Below, one piece after another: positions 9,260-18,549 of a stretch of DNA of 48,791 nt. Each line of letters starts with the position of its first letter. Positions within the stretch are counted from its first letter, which is position 1. The translations under genes and the position numbers were made by a program. The notes below the pieces were generated by a model. The model was given only the letters and a program-made list of their open reading frames with translations, did no database searches and had not been told where the DNA came from. The DNA comes from Opitutaceae bacterium (GTDB taxonomy: Bacteria; Verrucomicrobiota; Verrucomicrobiia; Opitutales; Opitutaceae). Where the stretch lies: positions 1 through 48,791 of the forward strand of contig JADJTK010000004.1 in the NCBI GenBank assembly GCA_016711225.1. Reading direction: 5' to 3'.

Positions 9260-9727
9260 ATGTCCGCCCCTTCCTGCCTCCACCTGCTCCGCCGACGCAC
9301 CAACTTGGTGACGTTGTTGCTGGTCGGATTGGCCGCGGGCACCGGACAGGCCGCCGGGCCCTCCATGGCCGACGCCCCCATCATCGATTTCCGGCTGGCC
9401 ATGTTCGACGCGGTCAACGGTCACAAAACCTCCGATCTGCGCGGGGGCACCGCCATCTACCACAGCGCCGAACTCTTGGAGGTGCGCGACTTCACCCTCA
9501 CCCTGTTGCGCCGCGATGGTGCCCGTTCGGTACAGGCGCGCAGCCCCAAGGCCTTCGTCCACCTGAAGACTCGCCGCATCGAAGGCGAGGACGCCATCGA
9601 AGTCAGCGGTCCCAACTACGCGATCACCGGACAGCGGTGGACCTACGACGAACGCGCCAAGGCCGTGACCGTCCGCGACCAGGCCCGGGTTGTGTTCAAC
9701 GTGGCCCTTCTCGACGTTTTGAAATGA
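9260..9727 (+). CDS. lptC: LptC-like LPS export protein
   Basis: About 155 residues with an N-terminal hydrophobic segment (LVTLLLVGLAAGTGQAAG) and then a beta-rich domain. That domain fits the LptC/OstA-type beta-jellyroll fold: TAIYHSAELLEVRDFTLTLL, IEVSGPNYAITGQRWTYDE, AVTVRDQARVVFN. LptC is the inner-membrane-anchored periplasmic subunit that passes LPS from LptB2FG to LptA. Sequence similarity is weak, as usual for LptC, so the call rests largely on position between kdsC and lptA and on this pattern. The ATG at 9260 places the hydrophobic segment at the N-terminus; the frame is open further upstream only through the pyrimidine tract. The stop overlaps the lptA start (ATGA). Confidence 0.7.
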   Translation: MSAPSCLHLLRRRTNLVTLLLVGLAAGTGQAAGPSMADAPIIDFRLAMFDAVNGHKTSDLRGGTAIYHSAELLEVRDFTLTLLRRDGARSVQARSPKAFVHLKTRRIEGEDAIEVSGPNYAITGQRWTYDERAKAVTVRDQARVVFNVALLDVLK

Positions 9728-10307
9728 AATCCTCCCTGTTCCCGCTCCTTCCGCTCCTCCTGCTCGCCGTGCTGCCGGCGACCGCCGCCGAAACCGAGGC
9801 GCCGCTCACCGTCATCACCAGCCAAAATCTGGATATGCAGAGCACCGACGACGAGAGCACCTTCCTTTTCACCGGTCTGGTCTCCGTCGTCGGCAACAAC
9901 ATCAAGCTCACCTGTGACCGTCTCGAGGCAGTGACCCTGCGCACGCAAAAGGACATTCTGCGGGACAAGGACAAGAACTCCCTCGGGCAGGTCGGCAAAT
10001 TCAAGAGCATGCTCGCCACCGGCCGGGTGCGCATCGAGCAGGGCGACCGCGTGGCCACTTGCGGGCGCGCGGTGGTGCTCCCGGGCGAAGAACGGATCAC
10101 CCTCACCGAGGATCCGATGGTACGCGACGGCGATGCCACCGCCGTGGGCGAACGGATCACGCTGCTGCGCGGCGAGCGTCGCGCGATCATCGACAAGGCT
10201 CGCATCACCCTGCCCGCCATCAGAGACCTAGGCTTCCCCAAGGGCACGCCCCCGCCCGCGCCCACTCCCGCCCCGGCCCCCGCAGCCGCCCCGGCCAAGA
10301 CCACCCC

Positions 10308-10311
<4 letters not shown>
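9724..10311 (+). CDS. lptA: LptA/OstA-family LPS transport protein
   Basis: A 195-residue periplasmic protein with a clear signal peptide (LLPLLLLAVLPATAAE) and an OstA/LptA-type beta-jellyroll. Typical family elements are ITSQNLDMQSTDDESTFLFT, GLVSVVGNNIKLTCDRLEAV, ATGRVRIEQGDRVATCGRAV and LTEDPMVRDGDATAVGERIT. LptA oligomers bridge LptC to the outer-membrane LptDE. The C-terminal tail is a Pro/Ala linker. The start overlaps lptC by four bases and the stop overlaps the lptB GTG start, indicating translational coupling. Confidence 0.85.
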
Positions 10312-11354
<1,043 letters not shown>

Positions 11355-11442
11355 GGCGCCGCCGCGGCCCCGGAGCGGAAACGAGAGGATACGTCACGCC
11401 CCGGCTCTTGCTTACCGGCAGGAATACAGTATCCACTCTGTG

Positions 11443-11490
11443 TTCTCGTTCTCGTTCTCGTTCTCGTTCTCGTTCTCGTTCTCGTTCTCC
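11443..11490 (+). repeat. (TTCTCG)n hexanucleotide tandem repeat
   Basis: Seven perfect TTCTCG units (11443-11484) and one imperfect unit. Lies in the 292-bp spacer between lptB and the first peptidase gene, just before two GTAG repeats. Such a tract could vary in copy number. Confidence 0.9.
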
Positions 11491-11506
11491 TGCTCCCGTC
11501 GTCCTT

Positions 11507-11584
11507 GTAGCGAAGCCCGCCAGAGCTTCGTTCTTCTCCTTCCGCCCGCGCCGGCTCGTCGTAGCGAAGCTCGCAAGAGCTTCG
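11507..11584 (+). repeat. Two direct GTAG-headed palindromic repeats
   Basis: Copies at 11507-11530 and 11561-11584, each GTAG + CGAAGC + short loop + AGAGCTTCG. Both are in the same orientation, 30 bp apart, upstream of the peptidase gene. The pairing arms are CGAAGC(T) and (A)GCTTCG. Confidence 0.75.
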
Positions 11585-11646
11585 ACCGACTCCTGCCCTG
11601 TCTTCCGCGAACCCCAAGGTCTACCGTCCCGCCTTTCCCTGCCTCC

Positions 11647-13445
11647 ATGCCCCGCCGCCTGCTCCGCCCCGTTCTGGCCGCCCTCGCTGCGATCCTCTTG
11701 ATTGCCACGGCCGTCGCCGCCCCGAAGTGGCACACCTTGCAGGCGCCGCATTGCCTCATCGTCTCCCAACTCTCCGAACGCGATACGCGCGCCTGGGCCT
11801 CCGAGTTCGAACAGTTCACCGCCGCCCTGCGCAGCAAGATCCAGATCGACGAGCGTTTTCTCCCGCCGCTCACCGTCGTGCTTTTCTCCGGTCCCAGCAC
11901 CTTCGGCCCGTACCGCGCCCAGAACGCCGCCGGCAAGAAACGCGAGCTCGCCGGCTTCTTCGCCACCCGCGACACCTGGGGCGTGATCGGCCTGCCCGAA
12001 TCCTTCTCCGACGAAGCCACTCGCCATGTCGTACTTCACGAGGCCACCCACTGGATGACCTCCGCCACCCGCACCGAGTTGCCGCTCTGGCTCAACGAAG
12101 GTGTGGCCGAAGTCTTCTCCTCCTTCCAGCCCAAGAAGGATCACGGCCTGCTCGGTGAACCGATTCGCGGCCACCTTGTCAGTCTGCAAAACGAAAAATG
12201 GGTACCGCTTCTGCAGCTGTTGCTGACGGCCCGCAGCGACGAGCTTTACACCAGCAACCAACGCAGATCCATCTTCTACGCCCAGTCGTGGATACTCACC
12301 CACAAGCTGTTCTTTGAGAACCCGGAGGCCGGGCACGCCATTCTCAACAAGTTCTTCGCCGCCCGCCTGCTTGGAACCGACCAGGTCAGCGCCTTCGAGA
12401 AGGCCTGCGGTAAGGATCTGGCCACTCTGGAAAGGGAACTGGAGGGCTATGCGCGCGACGGTCGCTTCTCCTTCACCAAACTAGCGCTCCGCCGGAATCC
12501 AAGATCGAGGGCCCCTACGCCCCCGCCTCCCCGCTCACCGTCGAAATCGCCCTCGCCCGCCTCGCCCTGGGCAGCAAACTCCACTCGCTCGCCCGCACCC
12601 ATATCGACCGTGCCCTCGCCCTCGACCCCACCAGCCCGGTGCCACGCGAGCTGCTCACCCTGCTCGAACTCGAACTTAAAAACAACGACGCGGCCACGGC
12701 CTCCGCTCGCCAAGCCCTCGAACTGGGTTCTCGCGATGCCTGGATGCACATCACCGTCGCCCACGAACTGTGGCGGCGCCACAACGACCGCGGCTCCCTC
12801 GACAGCGCCGCCCGCGAGATTGCCGATCACCTGAGTCAGGCCATCGCCCTTCAACCCAAGCTTCGCACCGCCTACAGTAATTTCGCCAATCTCGCCTCCC
12901 ACCTCCCTGAGGTTTCCCTGGCCGACGCCCAGGTCCTGGCTGGAGGATACAAGCTCTTCCCCGACGAACCCCAGCTCCTGATCGGCCTAGCCGCCCTACT
13001 GCACAAGACCGGCAACGAGGCCGAAGCGCAGCGCCTGCTCTCCCTCGCCCTCGCCTCCCCCGCCAGCCTCACCGAGGAAGAGCGCGCCCGCGCCGAACGC
13101 CTCCGCCTCGACTGGAAGATCGAGCCCCTGCGTCAGAAGATCGACGACCTCGCCAAACAGCGCCGTTTCGGCGAGGCCCTCTCGGCCTGCGAGCTTCTGC
13201 TCCAGGAGCCAATGCCGCAGCAGCCTCGCCTTCGCTGGGAACAACGCCGCAACGATCTCCGATTCCAAGCCGCCCTTCAGGAGGCCCAGGCCTTCGGCCA
13301 AAACGGCCAGCCTGCCGAGGCCATCCGCGTACTCGAAGCACTGATCGAGCAACCTGGCGTCTCCGAACACCAACGCCGCCAGGTGCGCGAACGGCTCGAC
13401 CGCCTCAGCCGCCGCCGGCCGCAACCCGCGCCAGCCCCCCTCTAG
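11647..13445 (+). CDS. Exported HExxH metallopeptidase-like protein with TPR-like C-terminus, copy A (one frameshift)
   Basis: The signal peptide is MPRRLLRPVLAALAAILLI followed by ATAVAAP. The zinc-peptidase motif HEATHW is followed 20-odd residues later by LPLWLNEGVAEVFSSF, the second metal-ligand Glu region of gluzincin/'peptidase MA-like' families; substrate unknown. The C-terminal half is alpha-helical, TPR-like (ARQALELGSRDAWMHITVAH; RTAYSNFANLASHL). The frame breaks near 12490: upstream reads TKLALRRNP, while the next frame reads LPPESKIEGPY as in copy B, consistent with loss of one C. Rejoined length is about 599 residues. Copy B is an intact 631-residue paralogue immediately downstream, so this copy may be degenerating or carry a sequence error. 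Confidence 0.8.
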
Positions 13446-13448
13446 TCC

Positions 13449-13600
13449 CATAAAATTCAAACACTTCGCCCTCAACGTTACCGCCCGCGCGAGATGGCTG
13501 CCTGGTACGTGGCCCATCTCGGCCTGCAGGTCCTGCGCAGCAGCGACACCGGCTAGCTTGCCCATTTCCTCGGCGACGACTCCGGCCGCGTCTTCTTCGA
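13449..13600 (+). pseudogene. 5' fragment of a glyoxalase/VOC gene left by tandem duplication
   Basis: Nearly identical to the first ~150 bp of the VOC gene at 15538. The start codon has become ATA, one C is lost in the Pro codons (about 13485), and a TCG has become the stop TAG (about 13555). It ends abruptly inside the codons for VFFE and joins the sequence that precedes peptidase copy B, marking the duplication junction near 13600. Confidence 0.85.
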
Positions 13601-13645
13601 GCCTCCCGCGAACCCCACGGCCTACCGTTCCCCTTCCCCGCCTCC

Positions 13646-15541
13646 ATGCCCCGCCGCTTGCTCCGCCCCGTTCTGGCCGCCCTCGCTGCGATCCTCTTGA
13701 TTGCCACGGCCGTCGCCGCCCCAAAGTGGCACACTCTACAGGCGCCGCATTGCCTCATCGTCTCCCAACTCTCCGAACACGACACGCGCAAGTGGGCGAC
13801 CCAGTTCGAACAATTCACCGCGGCAGTCCGCGGCGTGATCAGAATCGACGACCGTTTCCTGCCCCCGCTCACCGTCGTGCTCTTCGCCGACCGCGGGAAG
13901 TTCGCACCCTACTGCCCCCGCACCGCCGCGGGAAAGAAGCGCGATGTCGCCGGCTATTTCGCCAACCGCGACACGTGGAGCGTGATTGGCCTCGCGGAGT
14001 CGTTCAACAACCAGGCAACCCGCCACGTCGTGCTTCACGAGTCCACCCACTGGCTCGTGTCCGCCACGGCCACCGAGCTGCCGCTCTGGCTCAATGAAGG
14101 GTTCGCCGAGGTGTTCTCCACCTTCGAGGTGAAGAAGGACTACGGCCTGCTCGGGAGGCCACTCGACTATCACGTCGCCACCTTGGCCCGCAGCGACTGG
14201 GTCCCGCTCCTGCAGCTCATGTTCACCTCACGGAGCAGCCCCTTCTACACCGACAGCAACCGCAACGCAGTGTTCTACGCCGAATCCTGGCTGTTCGTGC
14301 ACCAGCTTCTCTTCAAAGACCGCGCCGCCGGCTACGCTGCCCTCAACCGTTTCTTCGATGCCCGCCTTCACGGCGCCGACCAGCTCGCCGCGTTTCAGTC
14401 CTCATTCACCAAGGACACAGCGGACGTCGATTCCGAACTCAAACATTACCTGAGCAGCAGAGGCTTTGGTCTCAGCAAACTCACCCTGGCGTACGATGCC
14501 CCGGTCACCACACCCGGTCTCAAAGATGCCATGGATTCAGAGCTCAAACAATACCTGAGTCAGGGAGGCTTTGGTCTCAGCAAAATCCCCCTCCCTCCCG
14601 AGGCCAAAGTCACCGCCCCTTTCCTCCCAGCAACGCCAATGGCCGTCGAGATTGCATTGGCCCGCCTTGCGCTCGCTGTTGGCCAACGCGACCTTGCCCG
14701 CACTCACATTGGCCAAGCCCTCGCCCTCGATCCAGCTGGTACGACCGCCCTCGAACTCCGCGCTTGGTCCGAGTTCATTCAATCCAACGACAACGCCGCC
14801 TGCGCTGCTGCCAGCGTCGCGCTCGAGCACGGTTCGCAGGACGCCTGGATGCATTGTCTCGCCGCCCACGCTCTGTGGAAACGGGCGGCCGATCGCGGGG
14901 AACTCCCCGCCACCGCCCGTGAGATCGCCGACCACTACGCCAAAGCCATCGAACTCCATCCCAAGCTTCGCAGCGCCTACAGCAACTACGCCAAGCTCGC
15001 ACAGGCATTTCCCACTGCCACTCAAGCCGACGCCATGCTCCTAGTATCCGGCTACAAACTCTTCCCCGATGCCGCCGAGCTCCTCATCGGGATCGCTGTC
15101 GTTCTCCAAAAGGGCAACAACGAGGCCGAAGCCCGACGCATGCTCAACTTCGCCCTCGGCCGAGGGGATCAGCTCACCCAGGAACAGCGCGCCGACGCCG
15201 AGCGCCTAAGCACCACGTGGACCATTGAGCCACTGCAGTTGCAGATCGATGAGCTGGAGAAGAAGCGCTGCTATCCCGAAGCCGTCGCCGCCTGCGAGAA
15301 AGTCCTCCAGAAACCAATGCAGCTGCAACAACGCCGCTTCTGGGAAACCCGCCTGACCGACCTCAAATTCCAGAATGCCCTGAACTGCGCCCAGCAGACC
15401 GCCGACGACGTCGCCGGTGCCATCAGCCAGCTGGAGAAGTTCATCGCCGAAACAGAGCTCAACCAGCTTCAACTCACCCACGCCAATCGCCTCCTCGAAA
15501 ATCTCCGAAGACGTCTCCCGAGATCCGCCTCCGCCCCATGA
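13646..15541 (+). CDS. Exported HExxH metallopeptidase-like protein with TPR-like C-terminus, copy B
   Basis: An intact 631-residue paralogue of the gene just upstream. It has the same signal peptide, HESTHW zinc motif and LPLWLNEGFAEVFSTF second-ligand region. The central part holds an internal tandem repeat: DSELKHYLSSRGFGLSKL and, 35 residues on, DSELKQYLSQGGFGLSKI, absent in copy A. The C-terminal half is helical TPR-like (ARTHIGQALALDPAG; RSAYSNYAKLAQAFPTATQA). The first ~140 bp are almost identical to copy A, while the rest is much more diverged, suggesting local gene conversion. Likely a periplasmic peptidase or degenerate scaffold; activity unproven. The stop overlaps the VOC start (ATGA), so they are co-translated. 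Confidence 0.85.
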   Translation: MPRRLLRPVLAALAAILLIATAVAAPKWHTLQAPHCLIVSQLSEHDTRKWATQFEQFTAAVRGVIRIDDRFLPPLTVVLFADRGKFAPYCPRTAAGKKRDVAGYFANRDTWSVIGLAESFNNQATRHVVLHESTHWLVSATATELPLWLNEGFAEVFSTFEVKKDYGLLGRPLDYHVATLARSDWVPLLQLMFTSRSSPFYTDSNRNAVFYAESWLFVHQLLFKDRAAGYAALNRFFDARLHGADQLAAFQSSFTKDTADVDSELKHYLSSRGFGLSKLTLAYDAPVTTPGLKDAMDSELKQYLSQGGFGLSKIPLPPEAKVTAPFLPATPMAVEIALARLALAVGQRDLARTHIGQALALDPAGTTALELRAWSEFIQSNDNAACAAASVALEHGSQDAWMHCLAAHALWKRAADRGELPATAREIADHYAKAIELHPKLRSAYSNYAKLAQAFPTATQADAMLLVSGYKLFPDAAELLIGIAVVLQKGNNEAEARRMLNFALGRGDQLTQEQRADAERLSTTWTIEPLQLQIDELEKKRCYPEAVAACEKVLQKPMQLQQRRFWETRLTDLKFQNALNCAQQTADDVAGAISQLEKFIAETELNQLQLTHANRLLENLRRRLPRSASAP

Positions 15542-15927
15542 AATTCGAACACTTCGCCCTCAACGTTCCCGCCCCGCGCGAGATGGCTGCCTGGTACGTG
15601 GCCCACCTCGGTCTGCAGATCCTGCGCAGCAGCGACACCGGCTCGCTCGCCCACTTCCTCGGCGACGATTCCGGCCGCGTCTTCTTCGAGCTCTACCACA
15701 ATCCCGTCGCGCCGGTACCCGACTACGCCGCACAGAACCCGCTCACCTTCCATTTCGCCCTCTTCGCCCCCGACGCCAAGGCCCTGCGCGCCGCGCTGGT
15801 CGCCGCCGGCGCCACACTGCTCTCCGAGGATACACTCGCCGACGGATCCGTGTTGGTGATGCTCCGCGACCCTTGGGGCGTGGCCCTCCAACTCTGCCAG
15901 CGCGCCCGACCCTTCCCCGGTTTCTGA
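15538..15927 (+). CDS. Glyoxalase/VOC-superfamily protein
   Basis: 129 residues in the two-motif VOC fold: FEHFALNVPAPREMAAWYV with metal-ligand-like His near the start, DDSGRVFFELYHN, LTFHFALFAPDAKALRAAL, and the closing VMLRDPWGVALQLCQR with the usual DPxGxxLQL pattern. VOC proteins are small metalloenzymes (lyases, dioxygenases, resistance proteins); substrate cannot be told. It overlaps the peptidase copy B stop by four bases. A broken copy of its 5' end lies at 13449. Confidence 0.85.
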   Translation: MKFEHFALNVPAPREMAAWYVAHLGLQILRSSDTGSLAHFLGDDSGRVFFELYHNPVAPVPDYAAQNPLTFHFALFAPDAKALRAALVAAGATLLSEDTLADGSVLVMLRDPWGVALQLCQRARPFPGF

Positions 15928-15967
15928 GGTTACTTTCGGGAGGGGAGGCAGACATCCAGCACCGCCG

Positions 15968-17644
15968 CTACTTCGCCTCGCCCGCGGCTGGGGGTGCCGC
16001 CGTCGGCACCGGAAACTCCGTCCAGACCAGCTTCTTGCCGCCCATGCGCATCGGATGCGTCAACACCCGGCTAGCGAGGCGAGGCTCCAGCTTGGCCCAT
16101 TCCTCGGCCATGAAAACAATCATACCCGGTTTCTCGCTGCCGAGCACCGCTTCGATCTCCTCCGGCGTGCGCAGCTCCCGCCCCGGCCGCCCCACGTAGA
16201 ACGGCACGATCGCCAGTTGGCGGCCGTAAAGATAGATCGGCTGCCCGGGCGCGAGCCGTTGCTGCACTTCGGGGATAAGCGCCAGCGGCGCCTTCAGCGG
16301 GTTGGCCACCGGCAAGACCACCGCGCCGAGCACGACGAGGTTGGCAAAATTCAATCCCGCAAAACCCGTGAACCAGCGCCTCGAGAGCCGCTCATTACGG
16401 AACGTGCGCACCAGCCACGCCCCGCCCCCCAGCATCAAAAGTCCGACCGAGAGCAGACGCCACGTCAGCCGCACCTCGCCCAAATCGGCCATCAACGCGG
16501 CGATCTTCAGGCCGAGTTTCCCGCCAGCCGGCGCCAGATTGAGCACCACCGCCGCTGCGGTGGCCGCACCGCCGATGAGCAACACCAGCCCCATCGCCGC
16601 CCAGCCCGTGATCGCGGTCCAACGCCGCGACAGGCCGGCGAACTTCGGCCACGCCGCCGCGATCAGCAGCGCCGCCGCCGGATACGCGCCAAGCACATAC
16701 ATCTGCCGCTTCCCGGAAAACAGGCTGAACATCACCAGAATAAACAGCCCCCACGCCAGCAGGCGGCGCCGCAGCAGCCCGGCCCCGAGCGCGACGTAGG
16801 CCGCCGGCAGAAAGACCGTCCACGGCAGGAACTCCAAGGGAAAATGCGTGAGGTAGTAATAGACCGGGTTCGCGTGGTCCTCGGCCTTCACCACTCGGCC
16901 CAGAAACTTCACGCCCACCATGCTGCCGAAGTATTCGTCCGGGCCATGGCCGACCCAGCGCGCCAGCGCCAGCCAAGCCGCCAAAAATGAGAAGGCCAGC
17001 GGGAGGCCCCACGCCCAGTGCCAGCGCCGCAGCTTCGCGCCCTCACCAACCGCCAGCGTACCTGCAATATAGATCCCTAGCGCCACCGGGAGTGCCACCG
17101 GGCCCTTGGCCAGCATCGCCAGCCCGAGCAGCCCGTAAGCCGCGAGCGGCCGCCACCGCCGCCCGTCGTCGTTGAAAACAAAAAGATGGTACACCGCCGC
17201 CATCACTAACCCGAGCAGCAGGGCGTCGATCCGGCCCCAACCGCCCTCCTGCCAGATCATAAAAGACGTCATCGTCACCAACACCGTGCGCCACGCCGTC
17301 CCCGCATCGGCCCAGCGTTCCGCCAACCGCGCGATCGCCCAAAGCGCCACGATCATCCCCAGCAGGCTCGGCAGACGCGCCGAGATACCGTTGATCTCCC
17401 CGCCGGTGAAGACCACCGACACCACATTGATCAGCCAGAACAGCAACGGCGGTTTGTCCGGGTAAAGCCCGCCGTTCACATGCATCACCAGCCACTCGCC
17501 CGATTCGCGCATCTCGCGGGCAACGTAGGCGTAGCGGGCCTCGTCGGGTGCCCAGAGTCCGCGCTGCCAATACTGGCCGAGCCAGAGCAGGACCGGGAGG
17601 AGGATCAACGCCCACACGGGCGGTCGGCGGCGAAACAGTTCCAT
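15968..17644 (-). CDS. ArnT-like GT-C glycosyltransferase (PMT/ArnT family)
   Basis: 558 residues with about a dozen transmembrane segments (ALILLPVLLWLGQYW, LPSLLGMIVALWAIARLA, WAAMGLVLLIGGAAT and others). The first periplasmic loop has APDEARYAYVAREM, the DE motif of the dolichyl-/undecaprenyl-phosphate-dependent GT-C family, followed by PDKPPLLFWL. ArnT members transfer a sugar from a polyprenyl phosphate to lipid A; other members glycosylate proteins. The start at 17644 puts a Met-Glu-Leu-Phe-Arg-Arg leader before the first TM. Near-neighbour genes for LPS export and a Kdo-kinase-like protein support a cell-envelope role. Confidence 0.88.
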   Translation of the reverse strand: MELFRRRPPVWALILLPVLLWLGQYWQRGLWAPDEARYAYVAREMRESGEWLVMHVNGGLYPDKPPLLFWLINVVSVVFTGGEINGISARLPSLLGMIVALWAIARLAERWADAGTAWRTVLVTMTSFMIWQEGGWGRIDALLLGLVMAAVYHLFVFNDDGRRWRPLAAYGLLGLAMLAKGPVALPVALGIYIAGTLAVGEGAKLRRWHWAWGLPLAFSFLAAWLALARWVGHGPDEYFGSMVGVKFLGRVVKAEDHANPVYYYLTHFPLEFLPWTVFLPAAYVALGAGLLRRRLLAWGLFILVMFSLFSGKRQMYVLGAYPAAALLIAAAWPKFAGLSRRWTAITGWAAMGLVLLIGGAATAAAVVLNLAPAGGKLGLKIAALMADLGEVRLTWRLLSVGLLMLGGGAWLVRTFRNERLSRRWFTGFAGLNFANLVVLGAVVLPVANPLKAPLALIPEVQQRLAPGQPIYLYGRQLAIVPFYVGRPGRELRTPEEIEAVLGSEKPGMIVFMAEEWAKLEPRLASRVLTHPMRMGGKKLVWTEFPVPTAAPPAAGEAK

Positions 17645-17871
17645 GCGTGCCGCGACGCTGCCCGCTCCCTCCCCCGCGACGCAAGCCTGCGCCGCGCCGG
17701 TGGATGGAGGCCAGTAGTCAATGAGCGTTGATCCGACGCCTCCCTGGCGGTCCGCCCTCGTCCTCCTTCTCACACCCGTTCTCTCCGTCGCAGACTCAAC
17801 CTTCGCACCCTCAGCCCAGCGAGCTGGCGATAGGCCGCACCTGCTCCCCTTGCCCGACCACGCCATCACAC

Positions 17872-17990
17872 TCAGAGCCGCTCCCGAAACTCCTCGGGAG
17901 TGAGACGAGCGTCGCGGGCGATCGCACCCATCGTGAGGGCATTGACCGGATTATGCCGAGGTATGATCAGCCGTACCCGCCCGTTGGTCA
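17872..17990 (-). pseudogene. HicA/YcfA-like toxin C-terminal remnant
   Basis: A short minus-strand frame (GRVRLIIPRHNPVNALTMGA, then IARDARLTPEEFRERL) looks like the C-terminal half of a HicA-type mRNA interferase (RHNPVN...TMGAI...L). The usual N-terminal half with the catalytic His is missing; a stop lies just upstream in frame. Possibly a complete tiny gene, more likely a relic. Confidence 0.45.
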
Positions 17991-18006
17991 TCACTACATG
18001 CGTCCC

Positions 18007-18463
18007 TCACCTCCGCGAACAGTGGCCCACGATCACCATCAGCACCGCAAAAGTGCCGAAGATACACGCATGCGCGACCCACTGCCGCCGACGGCTCGCT
18101 CGACCCATTGAACGCGAAACGGCGTCGGCCCGTTCCTTCTCCGCACGATCATCTGGATGCAGGTAGCTTTCGTGCGGCGTGCGATAGGTTTCGAACTCGT
18201 CGCCACGCACCCGTGCCCGCAACCGCTCCGCCAGTTGCAGCATGACAGCGATCACGTCGGGCTCCGCCACCGCCGTCCAAATTTCACCCTCCCGCCAACG
18301 CAGGGTTGCGCGCACTTTCCCCTCGCGCCGGTACTCCGCTTGGCGCGAGGCAGGTCCGCCGACCAACGCCGGCACGTCCGCCAGCGCCGCCACAAACTCC
18401 GCCTCGCGGATAAGGGACACCCTGTCCTTCGGCCGTGCGCAGAATCGTGATGTGATAACTCAT
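18007..18463 (-). CDS. Hypothetical protein with C-terminal membrane segment (frameshift near start)
   Basis: No known domain. The ATG at 18463 begins MSYHITILRTAEGQ and breaks around 18415-18425; the frame continues as VSLIREAEFVAALADVPALV. The rest is charged (RLRARVRGDEFETYRTPHES) and ends with a hydrophobic helix (WVAHACIFGTFAVLMVIVG) followed by a basic tail. The shorter ATG start at 18420 gives an in-frame 137-residue protein, so both readings are possible; the MSYHITILRT start resembles hypothetical proteins I recall from related bacteria. Downstream lies the HicA-like remnant. Confidence 0.5.
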
Positions 18464-18549
18464 CGGCGTTCGTCGGTGCCCCGCAGAAAGCGCAATGCGG
18501 CCTTCTCCGGCAAGGCGGGAATCGGCTACCGGCGTCCGGCCCGCCTGCC

